DNA from: JAXHTY01 sp034189225
GTDB lineage: Bacteria; Desulfobacterota; Desulfobacteria; Desulfobacterales; Desulfosudaceae
Assembly (NCBI GenBank): GCA_034189225.1
Contig: JAXHVL010000133.1
Coordinates: 1 to 64,000, forward strand
Length of the DNA: 64,000 bases
Direction of reading: 5' to 3'
This document shows, piece after piece, positions 7,649-18,047 of the stretch (position 1 is the first letter of the stretch; each line of letters opens with the position of its first letter). The notes under the pieces were generated by a model. The model was not told where the DNA came from and searched no databases. It saw only the letters and a list, made by a program, of their open reading frames with translations. A program made the position numbers and the translations under genes.

Positions 7649-10600
7649 ATGAAACTGCTCAATGGGTCCTTCGATTCCCGTAAATCAAAGGACGTGAAAA
7701 AGCTTCAGGACATTCTTGTTTATCTCGGTGGTAAAATCAACGAAACATCCGACGACCGTATGTCCCACAGGCTGGGGGATACCACGGCTATGGCGCTGAA
7801 GGATGTGAAAAAGCGCATGTCGCTGCCGGCAAACGACCGGATCAACAAGACCACCATCGAGGCCTTGAACCAGGGCGTTATTGAAAAACGCTTTGCCACG
7901 AAGTCCCAGACTGCGAATCTGCACCGGCTGCTGACGCGGGCGGCCCGGATCGCGGATCTGGACATCGACCTGACCGAAGACCGAAACTCCCGGCAACAGG
8001 GAGAGGCGACAAGCCGTGCTTTGCGGGCCTTTCAGAAGAAGTACCATCTCAAGCAGACGGGCCGGCTGAACAGGGAAACCCTGGAGCGGCTTGAATCGGT
8101 TTCCGCCAGCCGGGTGGCGCCGGTGAAAAAACTGAAAGTCCCGCAGACCGAGCGGCTCATGAAGGTGCGCTATCCCATCCGGCTGAACATGCAGAAGGCA
8201 AAGGTGCGGGACCTTCAGCGGGCCCTTTCATGGCTGGGTTATGGGATTGGCAGGAAAGAGGCAGCGGTGCCGTTGTATGGCAAGACCACGCGCAAGGCGG
8301 TGATGGCCTTTCAGGCCGAACACGAACTGCCGGTGAGCGGCAACGTTGGGTTTAAGACCGCCCATAAAATCAACGCCCTGATCGAGGCCAACAGCCGAAT
8401 GGTGTCCTGCAAAGACAAGTACCGGGTGAGGGGCACGGTGCGCAACGAAACATGGGACGGCATCAAGCTGGCCACGGTCCAGGTGTTTGAAAAACAGATG
8501 CGTGCCGATATCATGCTGGCGGAACGCAAAACCCTGGGAAACGGGTTTTTTGATGTGCAGTATGCCCCGCCCGTAAATCCCCTTACCGGACAACCCAGGG
8601 AAACCTTTCAGCTGCGTATCCGCGTCACCGGGCCGGACAAGACCGTGCTCGGCGAAAAAACCTTTCATGTGACCGGAAAGGTGTTGTGGGCCAACTTCAC
8701 CCAGGGGGATGCGCCTTACAAGGGAAAGGCCGATTTCCAGGTGCTGGAAAAGGTGCTGACAAAGACCCTGGGGCCGGAAACGCCTATTGCTGCCATCGAA
8801 GAGAGCGGTACCCACCGGGATGTCACCTATCTTCGGAAAGACACCGGCCTGGCGGGCGAGGATATCATGAAGATGACCCTGGCCCGGCGGATCGCCGATG
8901 CCGTTGACCGGCCGTATCTGACCGCCGAGGTGTTTTACGCCTTTATCCGCCAGAACCAGCCATCCACCATTCCCGGAAATCTGATGCCCGATTACCCCGA
9001 AGAATGGGACGAATGGATCGCCATGCTGGTGGAGCGTTGCGCCGACTGTATCCCCCTGCTGGAAGAAGACCTGAAGGCGGATATGCTGGACAATGCCCTG
9101 CGGCAGAACATGGTGTCCCGCCAGGTGGCCAGGGACAGGGACCATATCCTGGAAGCCCTGGAAGCGCTGAAGGTTGACCGGGTGATGGAAAAGCCCATGG
9201 TTGACGGCAAGGGATCCCTGAAAACCTTGCTGGAAACGTCGAATGTGCCCGCCGGCCGGCATACCGCCGTGGGGGCCTGCTTTGCCCGGTGCCGGGGGTT
9301 TACCCCGTCTTTCTGGGGATCTGTTTCGAAGATTTCCGGGATCAGTAACGCAATGGTGGAAGATTTCAAGACCACCGCCGCCCTGGGCAGGATGACCGGC
9401 ACCTTTGACAGCATGATACTGTTTTTAAAAACCGGGCTGCAGAACGGCGCTTATGCCGCGGTGAGCAGTTTTGCCGCCCTTTCAGAAGACGACTGGCTGT
9501 CGACGATTGCGGAAAACGGCAATAAAATACCGTCCTGGGTTGACGGTAAGGGCGCCAAACAGAAACGGCGCGCCTATGCATCATGGCTCAGGCAGAACGC
9601 GGAAGCCTTGTTCCCGGCGGTTTCACTGGTGGCCCGGGTGGGCCGCAGCAGTGCCCATGCCCTGGGCAACATCGACGGCATACGGGCGGCCATTGAGGCC
9701 AAGCCGGATTTTGATTTAAAGCGCGACCCTTGCGCGCATTTGTTTGCCGATACCGGCGCGGGGCTTTCTGCGCATGAAAAAGCGGCCACAAAGGTATTGC
9801 AGCGGGTTCACCGCATTGCTCCCACCGCGGAGACCGGCCGGCAGTTGCTGGAAGGGGGGTATTACAGCGCGGCCCAGGTATACCGGGCCGGTCGGACACC
9901 GTTTGTCAACGCCATGGCCCGGCGCGGAATGGCGAAAGCGGACGCGGAACAGGTGTTTGACTCCAGTGCGCATCAGTATGCGGTGGTGCTGACCGCGCTG
10001 GGCAAGTTTTACCAGGATTTCTACCTTATGGACCCTGCTTTGATTCTTTCAAGGGCCTATAAAAGCGGTGACCTTGAAGAACTGACAAAGGAGATTCCCG
10101 ATCTGGAGACGCTGTTCGGTCCCATCGACATCCGGGAGGTGCGGCACTGCGAATCCGTGCTCGGCCCGTCGGCCTATCTCACAGACCTGTTCCGGTTTCT
10201 GAACGAAAAAGAGGCCAGGACCGGCGGAAAAACCGTGAAAGACGTGCTGTTCGAACGCCGGCCGGACCTCGGCCATATCAAGCTGAACTGCACCAACACC
10301 AATACCCCCCTGCCGTATATTGACCTGGTCTGCGAGATTCTGGAGAACCGGGTCATGGAAGGGGACGGGGTGCTGGATTTCCAATGCACCTGGCCGGCGG
10401 CGGACCTGTTAGCGGAACCCCAACATGTCAATGCCGATGCCTATGAGCGGCTGAAACTGGCGGATTTCCCGCTGTTCTGCCATTTCAACCTCTGGCAGGA
10501 AGAAACCCGGATATACCTGGCCCACCTGGGCATCCCCCGCCATCATCTGATGAAGACGTTCCTGCTGCCCACGGGATCTGCGGCCGAGCAGACCGCGGAT

Positions 10601-13600
10601 GCGTGCAGCATTGCGGCGGAGTATTTCGGCATCGCGGACCAGGAACAGCAGGTCATCATTACGCCACGGGCAACCAATTACTGGCAGAAGCGGTACTGGA
10701 GCAATGATATCCTGGGCGCCAATGTGCCGGTGGACCGGCTGCTGCAGAAATCCGGACTCACCTATCACCAGTTGCTGGAACTGTTGCAATGTGCTTTTAT
10801 TAACAGTCAGTCGCCTGAGAGCACGGTCCTGTGCCCCATTGACGATTGTGACCTCGGCAATCAGACGGTGGACAATATGTCACTGCCGCGCCTGGACCGG
10901 ATGAACCGCTTTCTCCGGCTCTGGCGCAGGACCGGCCTTGAGTTGTGGGCCCTGGATTATCTGATTTCCCATCCGGCGGTGGGCGACGGCAATCTGGACG
11001 ACAATTGTCTGATAAACCTGAAACAGTTTGAGGTGCTGCGCGGGGAGCTGGATCTGGAGGTGGAGGAACTGGCCGCCTTTTTCGGGCCCATCAACACCGC
11101 TTGCCGGCCTGCGGCCACCCGTTCCGGCGAATATGAAAAACCCCTTTTTGAAAAGCTGTTTCTCAGCGGGGCCATGGATGCCGGGCTGTACGATGATTTT
11201 TTGCAGCTGATGACCACCCCTGCATCGGGCAGCGATGTTTCGCCATACCTGGATCATGCGGCCACCGCCCTTTCCAGCGAAAGGGAGGCCCTTGAGCGGC
11301 TCCTTCCCCTTACGGACGGCTATTTCACGGTGGACACGCTGTCGCTGTTCTTCCGGTATGTGACCCTGGCCAGAACATTGAAATGGAAAGTAACGGATTT
11401 GTTCCGATACTGCGATCTGGCCGGTATTGCCGATCCGTTTGATGCGTTTGCCACGGTGGCGCGCATTGTCCGGGAGAAGCAGCAGCTGCGGGACGCCGGC
11501 GCATCCATGGTGCAGCTTGAATACCTGCTGACCCATGCGCAGGAATCGCCGGCCGGTTGGCGGCAGGAGGTTTATGCCCAGCGGCTTCAGGGGCTTCGGG
11601 AGGCCCTTGTCGGCATTCAGGACAAGGTGATAACCGCGGAGCAGGCCGGTGAAGACAGCCTTCGGGTGCTGCTGGCCATGGTGGGGTCGTTTGCCGATAC
11701 CGGTATACTGGAAACCGCCATGACGGTCATTGCCGGCACCTGGACCGCTTCCCATGCCGAGATCATTGAGTTTATTAAAACCCGTTTCGGCGTGTTCGTG
11801 GACAACACGGCAGATGCGGTGGACACCCTGAAATATACGGCACCTGCGACACCGGCGGCGCTCGCGATACGCCGGGCGTATGTTATGGCCGAACTGTTCA
11901 ACTATCTCAACCGGACGACAGTGAAAGCCTTTATCGCCGATACCTTTGCCCTGGAAAGCAGCCAGGCCCAGGTGCTGCTGGACAGCCTGCATCTGCCTTC
12001 TGAAGCGCGGCATCTGTTGTCGGTGTTCCAGGATGAGGAACTTTTTGAACGCGATGCCGACAATGAATATGTATGCGAGCTGACGCCGGAAAATCTGCCG
12101 GATTCGTTTGCAGCGCTGTATCTTCTGCACAAGGCCGCCATGGCGTGTACCTGTCTTGATTGCAATACCGATGAACTGGCGTGGCTGGTGGCCAATCCCG
12201 CGGCGGGTGACACCATGGACTTCAATGCCCTGCCGATCAAAGAAGGCGCTGCCGCGGTTTCGCTGGACCGTTGGGTGCGGACCTGGCGCTTCCTGGCATT
12301 CAAGCGCCGGTTTCCGGAACCGGAACATGCCTCCTTTTTTGATGTGCTGGCCCTTGCTGCATCGCCGTCTTCATCGGCAGAGGCGATCAATGACGCATTG
12401 TGCGCCGTTACCGGCTGGGACCCGGCCGACCAGGAACGCCTCCATTATTCTGCCCTGGATTACCGGTGCCCGGATACCTATGAATGGTTTGCCGAATGCC
12501 ATCACCAGAAAAAAATCACGGCGTCGGATTTTCAGGCCCTGTTTATGCTGGCCCGACGGGATCCGGACGGGGAGGAACAGGAAAAGGCCCGCATGGCCCG
12601 GAACATGGCCCAGGCCAAATACAGCCGGGAGCGGTGGCTTGAGATACTCAAGCCCATGATGGATGACCTGCGGGAACAGAAACGCACGGCCCTGACCGCA
12701 TACCTGGTGGAGCGGTCCCAGCGGGAGCGGGCGGAATCCAGCCCCGAATACTGGATATCAACCGATGATCTTTACGGCTGGTTCCTTATTGATGTGGAGA
12801 TGTGCGCAGACCAGCTCACCTCCCGGATCAAGCAGGCCATTTTGTCCACCCAGCTGTTTGTGCAGCGGTGTCTGCTGAACCTTGAAAATCGTGAGGTGGA
12901 GGTGGCCCAGCCGGATCCGGATGTGGAAAACAACTGGGACCAGTGGAAATGGATGAAAAACTACCGGATATGGGAGGCCAACCGCAAGGTCTTCCTGTTT
13001 CCAGAAAACTGGATCGAGCCGGAACTTCGGGACACCAAGTCGCCGTTCTTTGAGGAACTGGAAAGCGATATTTTAAGCAGTGAAATTACCAACGCCAACG
13101 TTGAAGCCTCGCTCCAGCGCTATATTCAAAAGCTCGAGGAGGTCTCGCGGCTGGAAATATGCAGTATTTTCCATGAACGCGAAGCCGGGATCAACCGGCT
13201 GCACGTGGCTGCCCGGACACGCAGCATGCCGGCCATTTTTTATTACCGGTATTATGATCTGGTCTATTCCCGGTGGTCGCCCTGGGAAAAGATTGAAAAT
13301 GATATTCAATCCGACCATGTGGTGCCCTGGGTGTACAACCGGAAGCTGCACCTGTTCTGGCTGGTCTTTCATGAAAAGCCGGTCAAGCTGAAAAAGCTTC
13401 CGCCGGTAAAACAGAGCGAGACCCCCGTGCAGAATTCCGAACCGGCGAAGATGTTTGAAATCGAGCTGGCATGGTGTGTCCGCCAGCCGGACGGGTGGGA
13501 CGCGCGGCGCATCTCAAAAAAGAAGCTGATTCATCCCTGGGAGCGGCCCACGTTTTCCTACAATCTCAAGCCGCGGTATAAACGCCGGGACAATTCCCTT

Positions 13601-16600
13601 TACCTGGATATCTATATTTCCACGTCCAAGTCCTTTAACAACGGGCTGTTTTACGACCAGTTCATCCATGACAAGGTACGGCTGACCGAAGTGCGGTACG
13701 ACCAGACCCTTCGGCCCTGGCATTCCTCGAGCTTTGTGTTCACCGGCGGCGGGGTGCGGGATGTCCTGCTTCGGGGCATTCCGGGGTATTATTTTGATCC
13801 GGACTTCGGCGAAAAAACCAACATGACGTCTTATGAGTATATCAAAAAGAATTTTGACGAGGCGGGTGCGGAGATTTATCCGCTCACGGTGATTTCCGAA
13901 CAGCTGGCCCTGCCCGCCGGCATGCATTATTCTTATACCCGCATGGCCAACAACCAGGACCAGGAGATCAACGAGGAGAAGCTGAACGTGTTCGGTCCGG
14001 ACAAGGGCACCAGGACCCTTTTATATGGCGCGGACAGCCCGTTTGAAGCGGTGCTCTGCCAGCAGGGCCTGTCGCCGGTGGACGGGAAAATACGGCCGCT
14101 CCTTTATCAGGACCGGCAGCGGGCCTTTTTCTTCCTGCAGGTGCGGGAAGAGAGTTTCTGGAATTATTTTTTTAACGCGGATGACGGGATTTACCAGGCC
14201 CGGCCGTTTTATCATCCCTGGGCCGAGGTGTTTCAGCAGGAAATCAACAGGGACGGGGTAGCAGGATTGTTCAGGCGACGCTTGCAGCTGTATCCCGGCC
14301 ATTATTCCAACCGGTCCGCGTTTTCGTTTGCCGGTCAGTATGCTCCCGCATGGGGGGTGAACGGGGAGGCCGCGGAAACCGAGGCTCTGGATTTTTCCCG
14401 GAACGGGGCCTGTGCCATCTATAACTGGGAGCTGTTTTTCCATGCGCCCCTGATGATCGCCTGCCGGCTCAGTCAGAACCAGCGATTTGAAGAGGCCATG
14501 CAGTGGTTTCATTATATATTTGACCCCACCAGTACTGACTATTACCCGTCACCGCAACGTTTCTGGATCACCAAACCATTCCACGAAACCAGCGCCGCGG
14601 AATACCGGATCCAGCGGATCAAAAATATTATCGAAAACATCGACGACTTCAAGGCCAAGCTCGTTGAGTGGCGGAACCATCCCTTTAAGCCTCACCTGAT
14701 CGCGGAACACCGGACCGTGGCCTATCAGCGGACCGTTGTCATGAAGTACCTGGACAATCTGATCGCCTGGGGCGACCAGCTCTTTCGTCAGGACACCATG
14801 GAATCCATTAATGAAGCCACGCTTCTGTATATTCTGGCCCATGAAATTTTAGGGGCCAGGCCCGTCATCGTGCCGGCCATTGCCCGGGATGAAAAGACCT
14901 TTAACGAGCTGGTGGCAGAAGAAGGGCTGGATACCTTCGGCAATACAAGGGTGGAAGTGGGGGCCGAGAATGTGCTGGGCCTGCCCATTGAATATACCCT
15001 CTCCGGTTCATCGGTGGAGCCCATGCCGGATCTTGAAATATCCTATTTCGGCCTGCCCCATAACGATAAACTCCTGTCATACTGGGATACGGTGGAAGAC
15101 CGGTTGTTCAAAATCCGGCACGGCCTGAATATAGAAGGCCTGAAGCGCCAGCTGCCGCTGTTTGAACCGCCCATTGACCCGGGTATGCTGGTAAAAGCCG
15201 CGGCCGCGGGCCTTGACCTGGCCACGGTGCTCAATGATCTCAACGCGCCGGCCCCGGCCTACCGGTTTTCGGTGCTTTCGAAAAAAGCCGTTGAGTTCTG
15301 CAATGACGTGAAGCGTCTGGGCGATCGCCTGCTGTCAGCCCTTGAGAAAAAGGATGCCGAAGAGCTGGCGGTGCTGCGGTCGGCCAATGCGGTGACGGTG
15401 CTTGAAAACATGCGGGAGATAAAGGAACTGCGAATCGAGGCGGCCAGATACGCCATCGAGTCTCTTCGGCGGCAGCAGGATATCTGCCAGATTCGAATCG
15501 ACCATATTGAGAGCCTGGATGAACAACTGGATGCCGAGGAAAAGGCCGGCGACTGGGGAACGGCGGCCGCGGTATTAAAGGGGTTGAGCAAGGTTTCCAA
15601 GGTCGGTGCCATGATTGCCTCCGCCTTTCCCGACGCCAGCGTCGGTGCCAATGGTGCCGGCGGTACGCCGGAAGCCACGGCGAAGAGCGGCGGTTCCAAC
15701 GTGGAAAAGGGTTTCAAGTATGCGGGCAAAGGATTCGATGCGGCAGCGGAGTTGTGCAAATGGATGCAGGATGACCTGAAATCCGAAGCAAAAAGCGAAC
15801 GCACCAAGGCCGAACGGGCCTCTAAAATCGCCGAAGAGGAAAAGGCCATTGCCGGGCTGGACAATAAGATTCTGGAGGGCGAAATCCTGGTGCAGATGGC
15901 GGAAAAAGACCTGGAAAACTTCGAGACCCAGCTGGCGATTAAGCAGGGCGAGCATGCCTATCTTCAGGAAAAATACACCAATGCCCAGCTTTACCAGTGG
16001 ATGATCACCCAGATTTCCACGGTTTATTTTCAGGCCTACCAGCTTGCCTATGATATGGCCAAACGGGCGGAAAAGAGCTACCGGCGGGAACTCGGGGTGA
16101 CCGACACCGGGTTTATCCAGTTTGGCCACTGGGACAGCCTCAAGAAAGGGCTGCTGTCAGCGGACCGGCTGATTCACGATATCCGGCGCATGGAAGCCAC
16201 CTATCTGGATCAGCACAAGCGGGAGCTGGAACTGACCAAGCACGTGTCCCTGGCCCGTCTGGCACCGGATAAACTGCTGGAGCTGATCATGACCGGCCGA
16301 TGTTCCCTTGACCTGGCGGAGTGGATGTACAACCTGGACTATCCCGGGCATTACCGGCGACGGATCAAATCGGTGGCGGTGACCATTCAATGCGAGGCCG
16401 ACCCGTTCACCAACCTCAATTGCGGCCTGAGCCTGGGGAGCAACGAGATTCGGGTCAGTAACCTGGTGGGGTCGGGCTATGCAAGGGAAAACGGTGAAGA
16501 CCCGCGGTTCCTTGTGCAGCAGGGCTTTGGCGAGTCCATCGCCACCAGCCATGGTGAATGGGATAACGGCCTGTTCCGGCTGAATTTCGAGGACCAACGG

Positions 16601-17206
16601 TTCCTTCCCTTTGAAGGTGCCGGCGCGGCGGGCACATGGGATATTCACATGCCGCGGGAACACAATGCATTTGATTATACAACCTTGACAGATGTTATCC
16701 TGCATATTCATTATACCGCCCGGAACGGCGGAGAGTCGCTGGCCACGGCGGCAAAGGGGCAGCTGGACGATGTGCTGTCCGGCGGCGGTACCCTGCTGAT
16801 GGGACTGAAACAGTGCTTTCCGGAAACCTGGGAAACCTTTCTCACCCCTGAGTCACTGGGAGCGCCCCAGGTGTTCACCTGCGAGATTCTGCCCGGTCAC
16901 TATCCCTTCCTGGCGCGAATGGGCGGTATAGAGCTTTCCGGCATGGGCATGGTGGTGTCAGGCCGGCACACGGGCAAATACGCCGCACGGGTGAGCATTC
17001 CCGGTCAGCCGGATATTGACTGCGATCTGACCGTTGATCCCGCGCTGAACAATGTGCATTCCAACCCAACGGTATTTGACGGCACCGCGCCGGGAACCGG
17101 CACGTTCAGCATCATGGTCCGGCGGGACACGGCCGCGCCAGATGATTTTTCATCCCTGCCGCTGGATGACCTGGAGGATGTTTATCTGCTTTTCCGCTAT
17201 AAATAA
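7649..17206 (+). CDS. Tc toxin A-subunit-like protein with peptidoglycan-binding repeats
   Basis: A 3185-residue protein. The ATG at 7649 is preferred over the in-frame ATG at 7622 because GGGGAAGG lies just before it. Residues ~5-250 hold three peptidoglycan-binding-1-like repeats (e.g. TRKAVMAFQAEHELPVSG). At ~260-380 is a beta-rich domain. At ~820-905 is a VRP1/TcA signature (RHCESVLGPSAYLTDLFRFL, NTNTPLPYIDLVCEILE). At ~1770 is the TcA neuraminidase-like motif (YRIWEANRKVFLFPENW). At ~2530-2870 are long helices matching the pore region, and the end (YTTLTDVILHIHYTARNGG) matches the TcB-binding domain. TcA proteins form pentameric bell-shaped pores that inject a TcB/TcC toxin cocoon. No signal peptide and no TcB/TcC gene are visible. 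Peptidoglycan-binding repeats are not part of classical insecticidal TcA. Confidence 0.88.
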   Translation: MKLLNGSFDSRKSKDVKKLQDILVYLGGKINETSDDRMSHRLGDTTAMALKDVKKRMSLPANDRINKTTIEALNQGVIEKRFATKSQTANLHRLLTRAARIADLDIDLTEDRNSRQQGEATSRALRAFQKKYHLKQTGRLNRETLERLESVSASRVAPVKKLKVPQTERLMKVRYPIRLNMQKAKVRDLQRALSWLGYGIGRKEAAVPLYGKTTRKAVMAFQAEHELPVSGNVGFKTAHKINALIEANSRMVSCKDKYRVRGTVRNETWDGIKLATVQVFEKQMRADIMLAERKTLGNGFFDVQYAPPVNPLTGQPRETFQLRIRVTGPDKTVLGEKTFHVTGKVLWANFTQGDAPYKGKADFQVLEKVLTKTLGPETPIAAIEESGTHRDVTYLRKDTGLAGEDIMKMTLARRIADAVDRPYLTAEVFYAFIRQNQPSTIPGNLMPDYPEEWDEWIAMLVERCADCIPLLEEDLKADMLDNALRQNMVSRQVARDRDHILEALEALKVDRVMEKPMVDGKGSLKTLLETSNVPAGRHTAVGACFARCRGFTPSFWGSVSKISGISNAMVEDFKTTAALGRMTGTFDSMILFLKTGLQNGAYAAVSSFAALSEDDWLSTIAENGNKIPSWVDGKGAKQKRRAYASWLRQNAEALFPAVSLVARVGRSSAHALGNIDGIRAAIEAKPDFDLKRDPCAHLFADTGAGLSAHEKAATKVLQRVHRIAPTAETGRQLLEGGYYSAAQVYRAGRTPFVNAMARRGMAKADAEQVFDSSAHQYAVVLTALGKFYQDFYLMDPALILSRAYKSGDLEELTKEIPDLETLFGPIDIREVRHCESVLGPSAYLTDLFRFLNEKEARTGGKTVKDVLFERRPDLGHIKLNCTNTNTPLPYIDLVCEILENRVMEGDGVLDFQCTWPAADLLAEPQHVNADAYERLKLADFPLFCHFNLWQEETRIYLAHLGIPRHHLMKTFLLPTGSAAEQTADACSIAAEYFGIADQEQQVIITPRATNYWQKRYWSNDILGANVPVDRLLQKSGLTYHQLLELLQCAFINSQSPESTVLCPIDDCDLGNQTVDNMSLPRLDRMNRFLRLWRRTGLELWALDYLISHPAVGDGNLDDNCLINLKQFEVLRGELDLEVEELAAFFGPINTACRPAATRSGEYEKPLFEKLFLSGAMDAGLYDDFLQLMTTPASGSDVSPYLDHAATALSSEREALERLLPLTDGYFTVDTLSLFFRYVTLARTLKWKVTDLFRYCDLAGIADPFDAFATVARIVREKQQLRDAGASMVQLEYLLTHAQESPAGWRQEVYAQRLQGLREALVGIQDKVITAEQAGEDSLRVLLAMVGSFADTGILETAMTVIAGTWTASHAEIIEFIKTRFGVFVDNTADAVDTLKYTAPATPAALAIRRAYVMAELFNYLNRTTVKAFIADTFALESSQAQVLLDSLHLPSEARHLLSVFQDEELFERDADNEYVCELTPENLPDSFAALYLLHKAAMACTCLDCNTDELAWLVANPAAGDTMDFNALPIKEGAAAVSLDRWVRTWRFLAFKRRFPEPEHASFFDVLALAASPSSSAEAINDALCAVTGWDPADQERLHYSALDYRCPDTYEWFAECHHQKKITASDFQALFMLARRDPDGEEQEKARMARNMAQAKYSRERWLEILKPMMDDLREQKRTALTAYLVERSQRERAESSPEYWISTDDLYGWFLIDVEMCADQLTSRIKQAILSTQLFVQRCLLNLENREVEVAQPDPDVENNWDQWKWMKNYRIWEANRKVFLFPENWIEPELRDTKSPFFEELESDILSSEITNANVEASLQRYIQKLEEVSRLEICSIFHEREAGINRLHVAARTRSMPAIFYYRYYDLVYSRWSPWEKIENDIQSDHVVPWVYNRKLHLFWLVFHEKPVKLKKLPPVKQSETPVQNSEPAKMFEIELAWCVRQPDGWDARRISKKKLIHPWERPTFSYNLKPRYKRRDNSLYLDIYISTSKSFNNGLFYDQFIHDKVRLTEVRYDQTLRPWHSSSFVFTGGGVRDVLLRGIPGYYFDPDFGEKTNMTSYEYIKKNFDEAGAEIYPLTVISEQLALPAGMHYSYTRMANNQDQEINEEKLNVFGPDKGTRTLLYGADSPFEAVLCQQGLSPVDGKIRPLLYQDRQRAFFFLQVREESFWNYFFNADDGIYQARPFYHPWAEVFQQEINRDGVAGLFRRRLQLYPGHYSNRSAFSFAGQYAPAWGVNGEAAETEALDFSRNGACAIYNWELFFHAPLMIACRLSQNQRFEEAMQWFHYIFDPTSTDYYPSPQRFWITKPFHETSAAEYRIQRIKNIIENIDDFKAKLVEWRNHPFKPHLIAEHRTVAYQRTVVMKYLDNLIAWGDQLFRQDTMESINEATLLYILAHEILGARPVIVPAIARDEKTFNELVAEEGLDTFGNTRVEVGAENVLGLPIEYTLSGSSVEPMPDLEISYFGLPHNDKLLSYWDTVEDRLFKIRHGLNIEGLKRQLPLFEPPIDPGMLVKAAAAGLDLATVLNDLNAPAPAYRFSVLSKKAVEFCNDVKRLGDRLLSALEKKDAEELAVLRSANAVTVLENMREIKELRIEAARYAIESLRRQQDICQIRIDHIESLDEQLDAEEKAGDWGTAAAVLKGLSKVSKVGAMIASAFPDASVGANGAGGTPEATAKSGGSNVEKGFKYAGKGFDAAAELCKWMQDDLKSEAKSERTKAERASKIAEEEKAIAGLDNKILEGEILVQMAEKDLENFETQLAIKQGEHAYLQEKYTNAQLYQWMITQISTVYFQAYQLAYDMAKRAEKSYRRELGVTDTGFIQFGHWDSLKKGLLSADRLIHDIRRMEATYLDQHKRELELTKHVSLARLAPDKLLELIMTGRCSLDLAEWMYNLDYPGHYRRRIKSVAVTIQCEADPFTNLNCGLSLGSNEIRVSNLVGSGYARENGEDPRFLVQQGFGESIATSHGEWDNGLFRLNFEDQRFLPFEGAGAAGTWDIHMPREHNAFDYTTLTDVILHIHYTARNGGESLATAAKGQLDDVLSGGGTLLMGLKQCFPETWETFLTPESLGAPQVFTCEILPGHYPFLARMGGIELSGMGMVVSGRHTGKYAARVSIPGQPDIDCDLTVDPALNNVHSNPTVFDGTAPGTGTFSIMVRRDTAAPDDFSSLPLDDLEDVYLLFRYK

Positions 17207-17468
17207 AATAACTTGACTTATCCACGAAAACCGTTAAGATGAAAAAGAAACTCGGGGAAACTTAGCGAATGGTATTGGTCTGAACTAGTGAAAACCACGT
17301 ATTAAGCCAGTAAGCGAAAGATTCTCGATCCGAAAGGGGCTGCCGGTCTGTAAGGTCTGGGGCCTTTTTCTTTTTCTGGAGGGGATTATGCAGTCACTTG
17401 TGGCATCAAGCGTTGCGGGGATTGTTGTTCAGATTATCGGGGCTGTTCTGGCCTTGCTCATATCAGAA
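17205..17468 (+). repeat. 264-bp direct repeat, left copy
   Basis: This sequence recurs at 30649-30913 with only about eight to ten mismatches by eye. It begins inside the stop codon of the giant toxin-like gene and extends through a ~180-bp leader into the first 27 codons of the following gene. The leader contains a conserved string (actcggggaaacttagcgaa) and a U-rich run after ggggcc (17360-17376). The two copies bound the trehalose gene island. The ancestral left end probably continued into gggttcgtcaca, still present before the right copy. Confidence 0.9.
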
Positions 17469-18047
17469 GGGATACGGCATACCATCAGAAAGCGGCAGGC
17501 AAGGGCAGGGGCGGCGGAAGAACCGGCTGCGGAAGCGGCGGGGCCGGCCCGTTATTATATCGGGTGGTCGGTGACAGGCATCGTCGCGGTCCTGACATTT
17601 ATCCTTGTGGGGCTGGTGTATAATGCTGTGATGCCGGGTCCTGCTGTTGCCGTGAATTCGCCGGACAATGGTGCGGCCATCGCGGTGTGGCTGGCAGAAG
17701 AAGGTTCCGGCGGATTCACGGTGAAGGGCGATTCCAAAAGGGTGACCATGGATCCGAATCTGCGGGTTTGCGTGCTGGTGCATCCGGTTGATCCGTTTGC
17801 CGAGGGATGGTGGATACAACCGGCCGTGGTGATGAATTCGGATGGCGCCTGGTCGGGGCAGGCCTGGATCGGGGACCCTGAAAACCCGCCCCATGTGGGT
17901 GATGTTGTTGATATCATGGCTGTTGCCGCGTTGCCGGACCGCCTAAGAGGCCATGCAAAGGTTGCCGATCCAATGGACCTGGGGCCTGCGGCGCAGTCCG
18001 AATTGGTGGAAGTCCGCATTGGCAGGCTGCTGAAAGCAGGTGAGTGA
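17388..18047 (+). CDS. Two-transmembrane hypothetical protein
   Basis: I do not recognise this 219-residue protein. An AT G start at 17388 is preceded by GGAGGGG. Residues ~4-27 form a first membrane helix (VASSVAGIVVQIIGAVLALL), then a basic loop (RKRQARAG), a second helix at ~63-83 (IGWSVTGIVAVLTFILVGLV) and a ~135-residue C-terminal domain. That domain (AVNSPDNGAAIAVWL, WWIQPAVVMNSDGAWSGQAWIG) looks like a small beta-sandwich outside the membrane. The first 27 codons are duplicated at 30833 as part of the direct repeat. It could be an accessory of the upstream toxin-like gene or an island-borne gene; neither is shown. Confidence 0.7.
   Translation: MQSLVASSVAGIVVQIIGAVLALLISEGIRHTIRKRQARAGAAEEPAAEAAGPARYYIGWSVTGIVAVLTFILVGLVYNAVMPGPAVAVNSPDNGAAIAVWLAEEGSGGFTVKGDSKRVTMDPNLRVCVLVHPVDPFAEGWWIQPAVVMNSDGAWSGQAWIGDPENPPHVGDVVDIMAVAALPDRLRGHAKVADPMDLGPAAQSELVEVRIGRLLKAGE

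Noticed and set aside
8228..12328. Long minus-strand ORFs (344 and 482 aa) inside the giant toxin-like gene
   Set aside because: They lie opposite a conserved GC-rich coding frame; no ribosome sites and low-complexity, His/Gln/Arg-rich translations typical of antisense shadows.
17205..17387. Group II intron or known riboswitch in the direct-repeat leader
   Set aside because: Loop-like strings are present but no domain V-like hairpin or recognised aptamer core could be identified.
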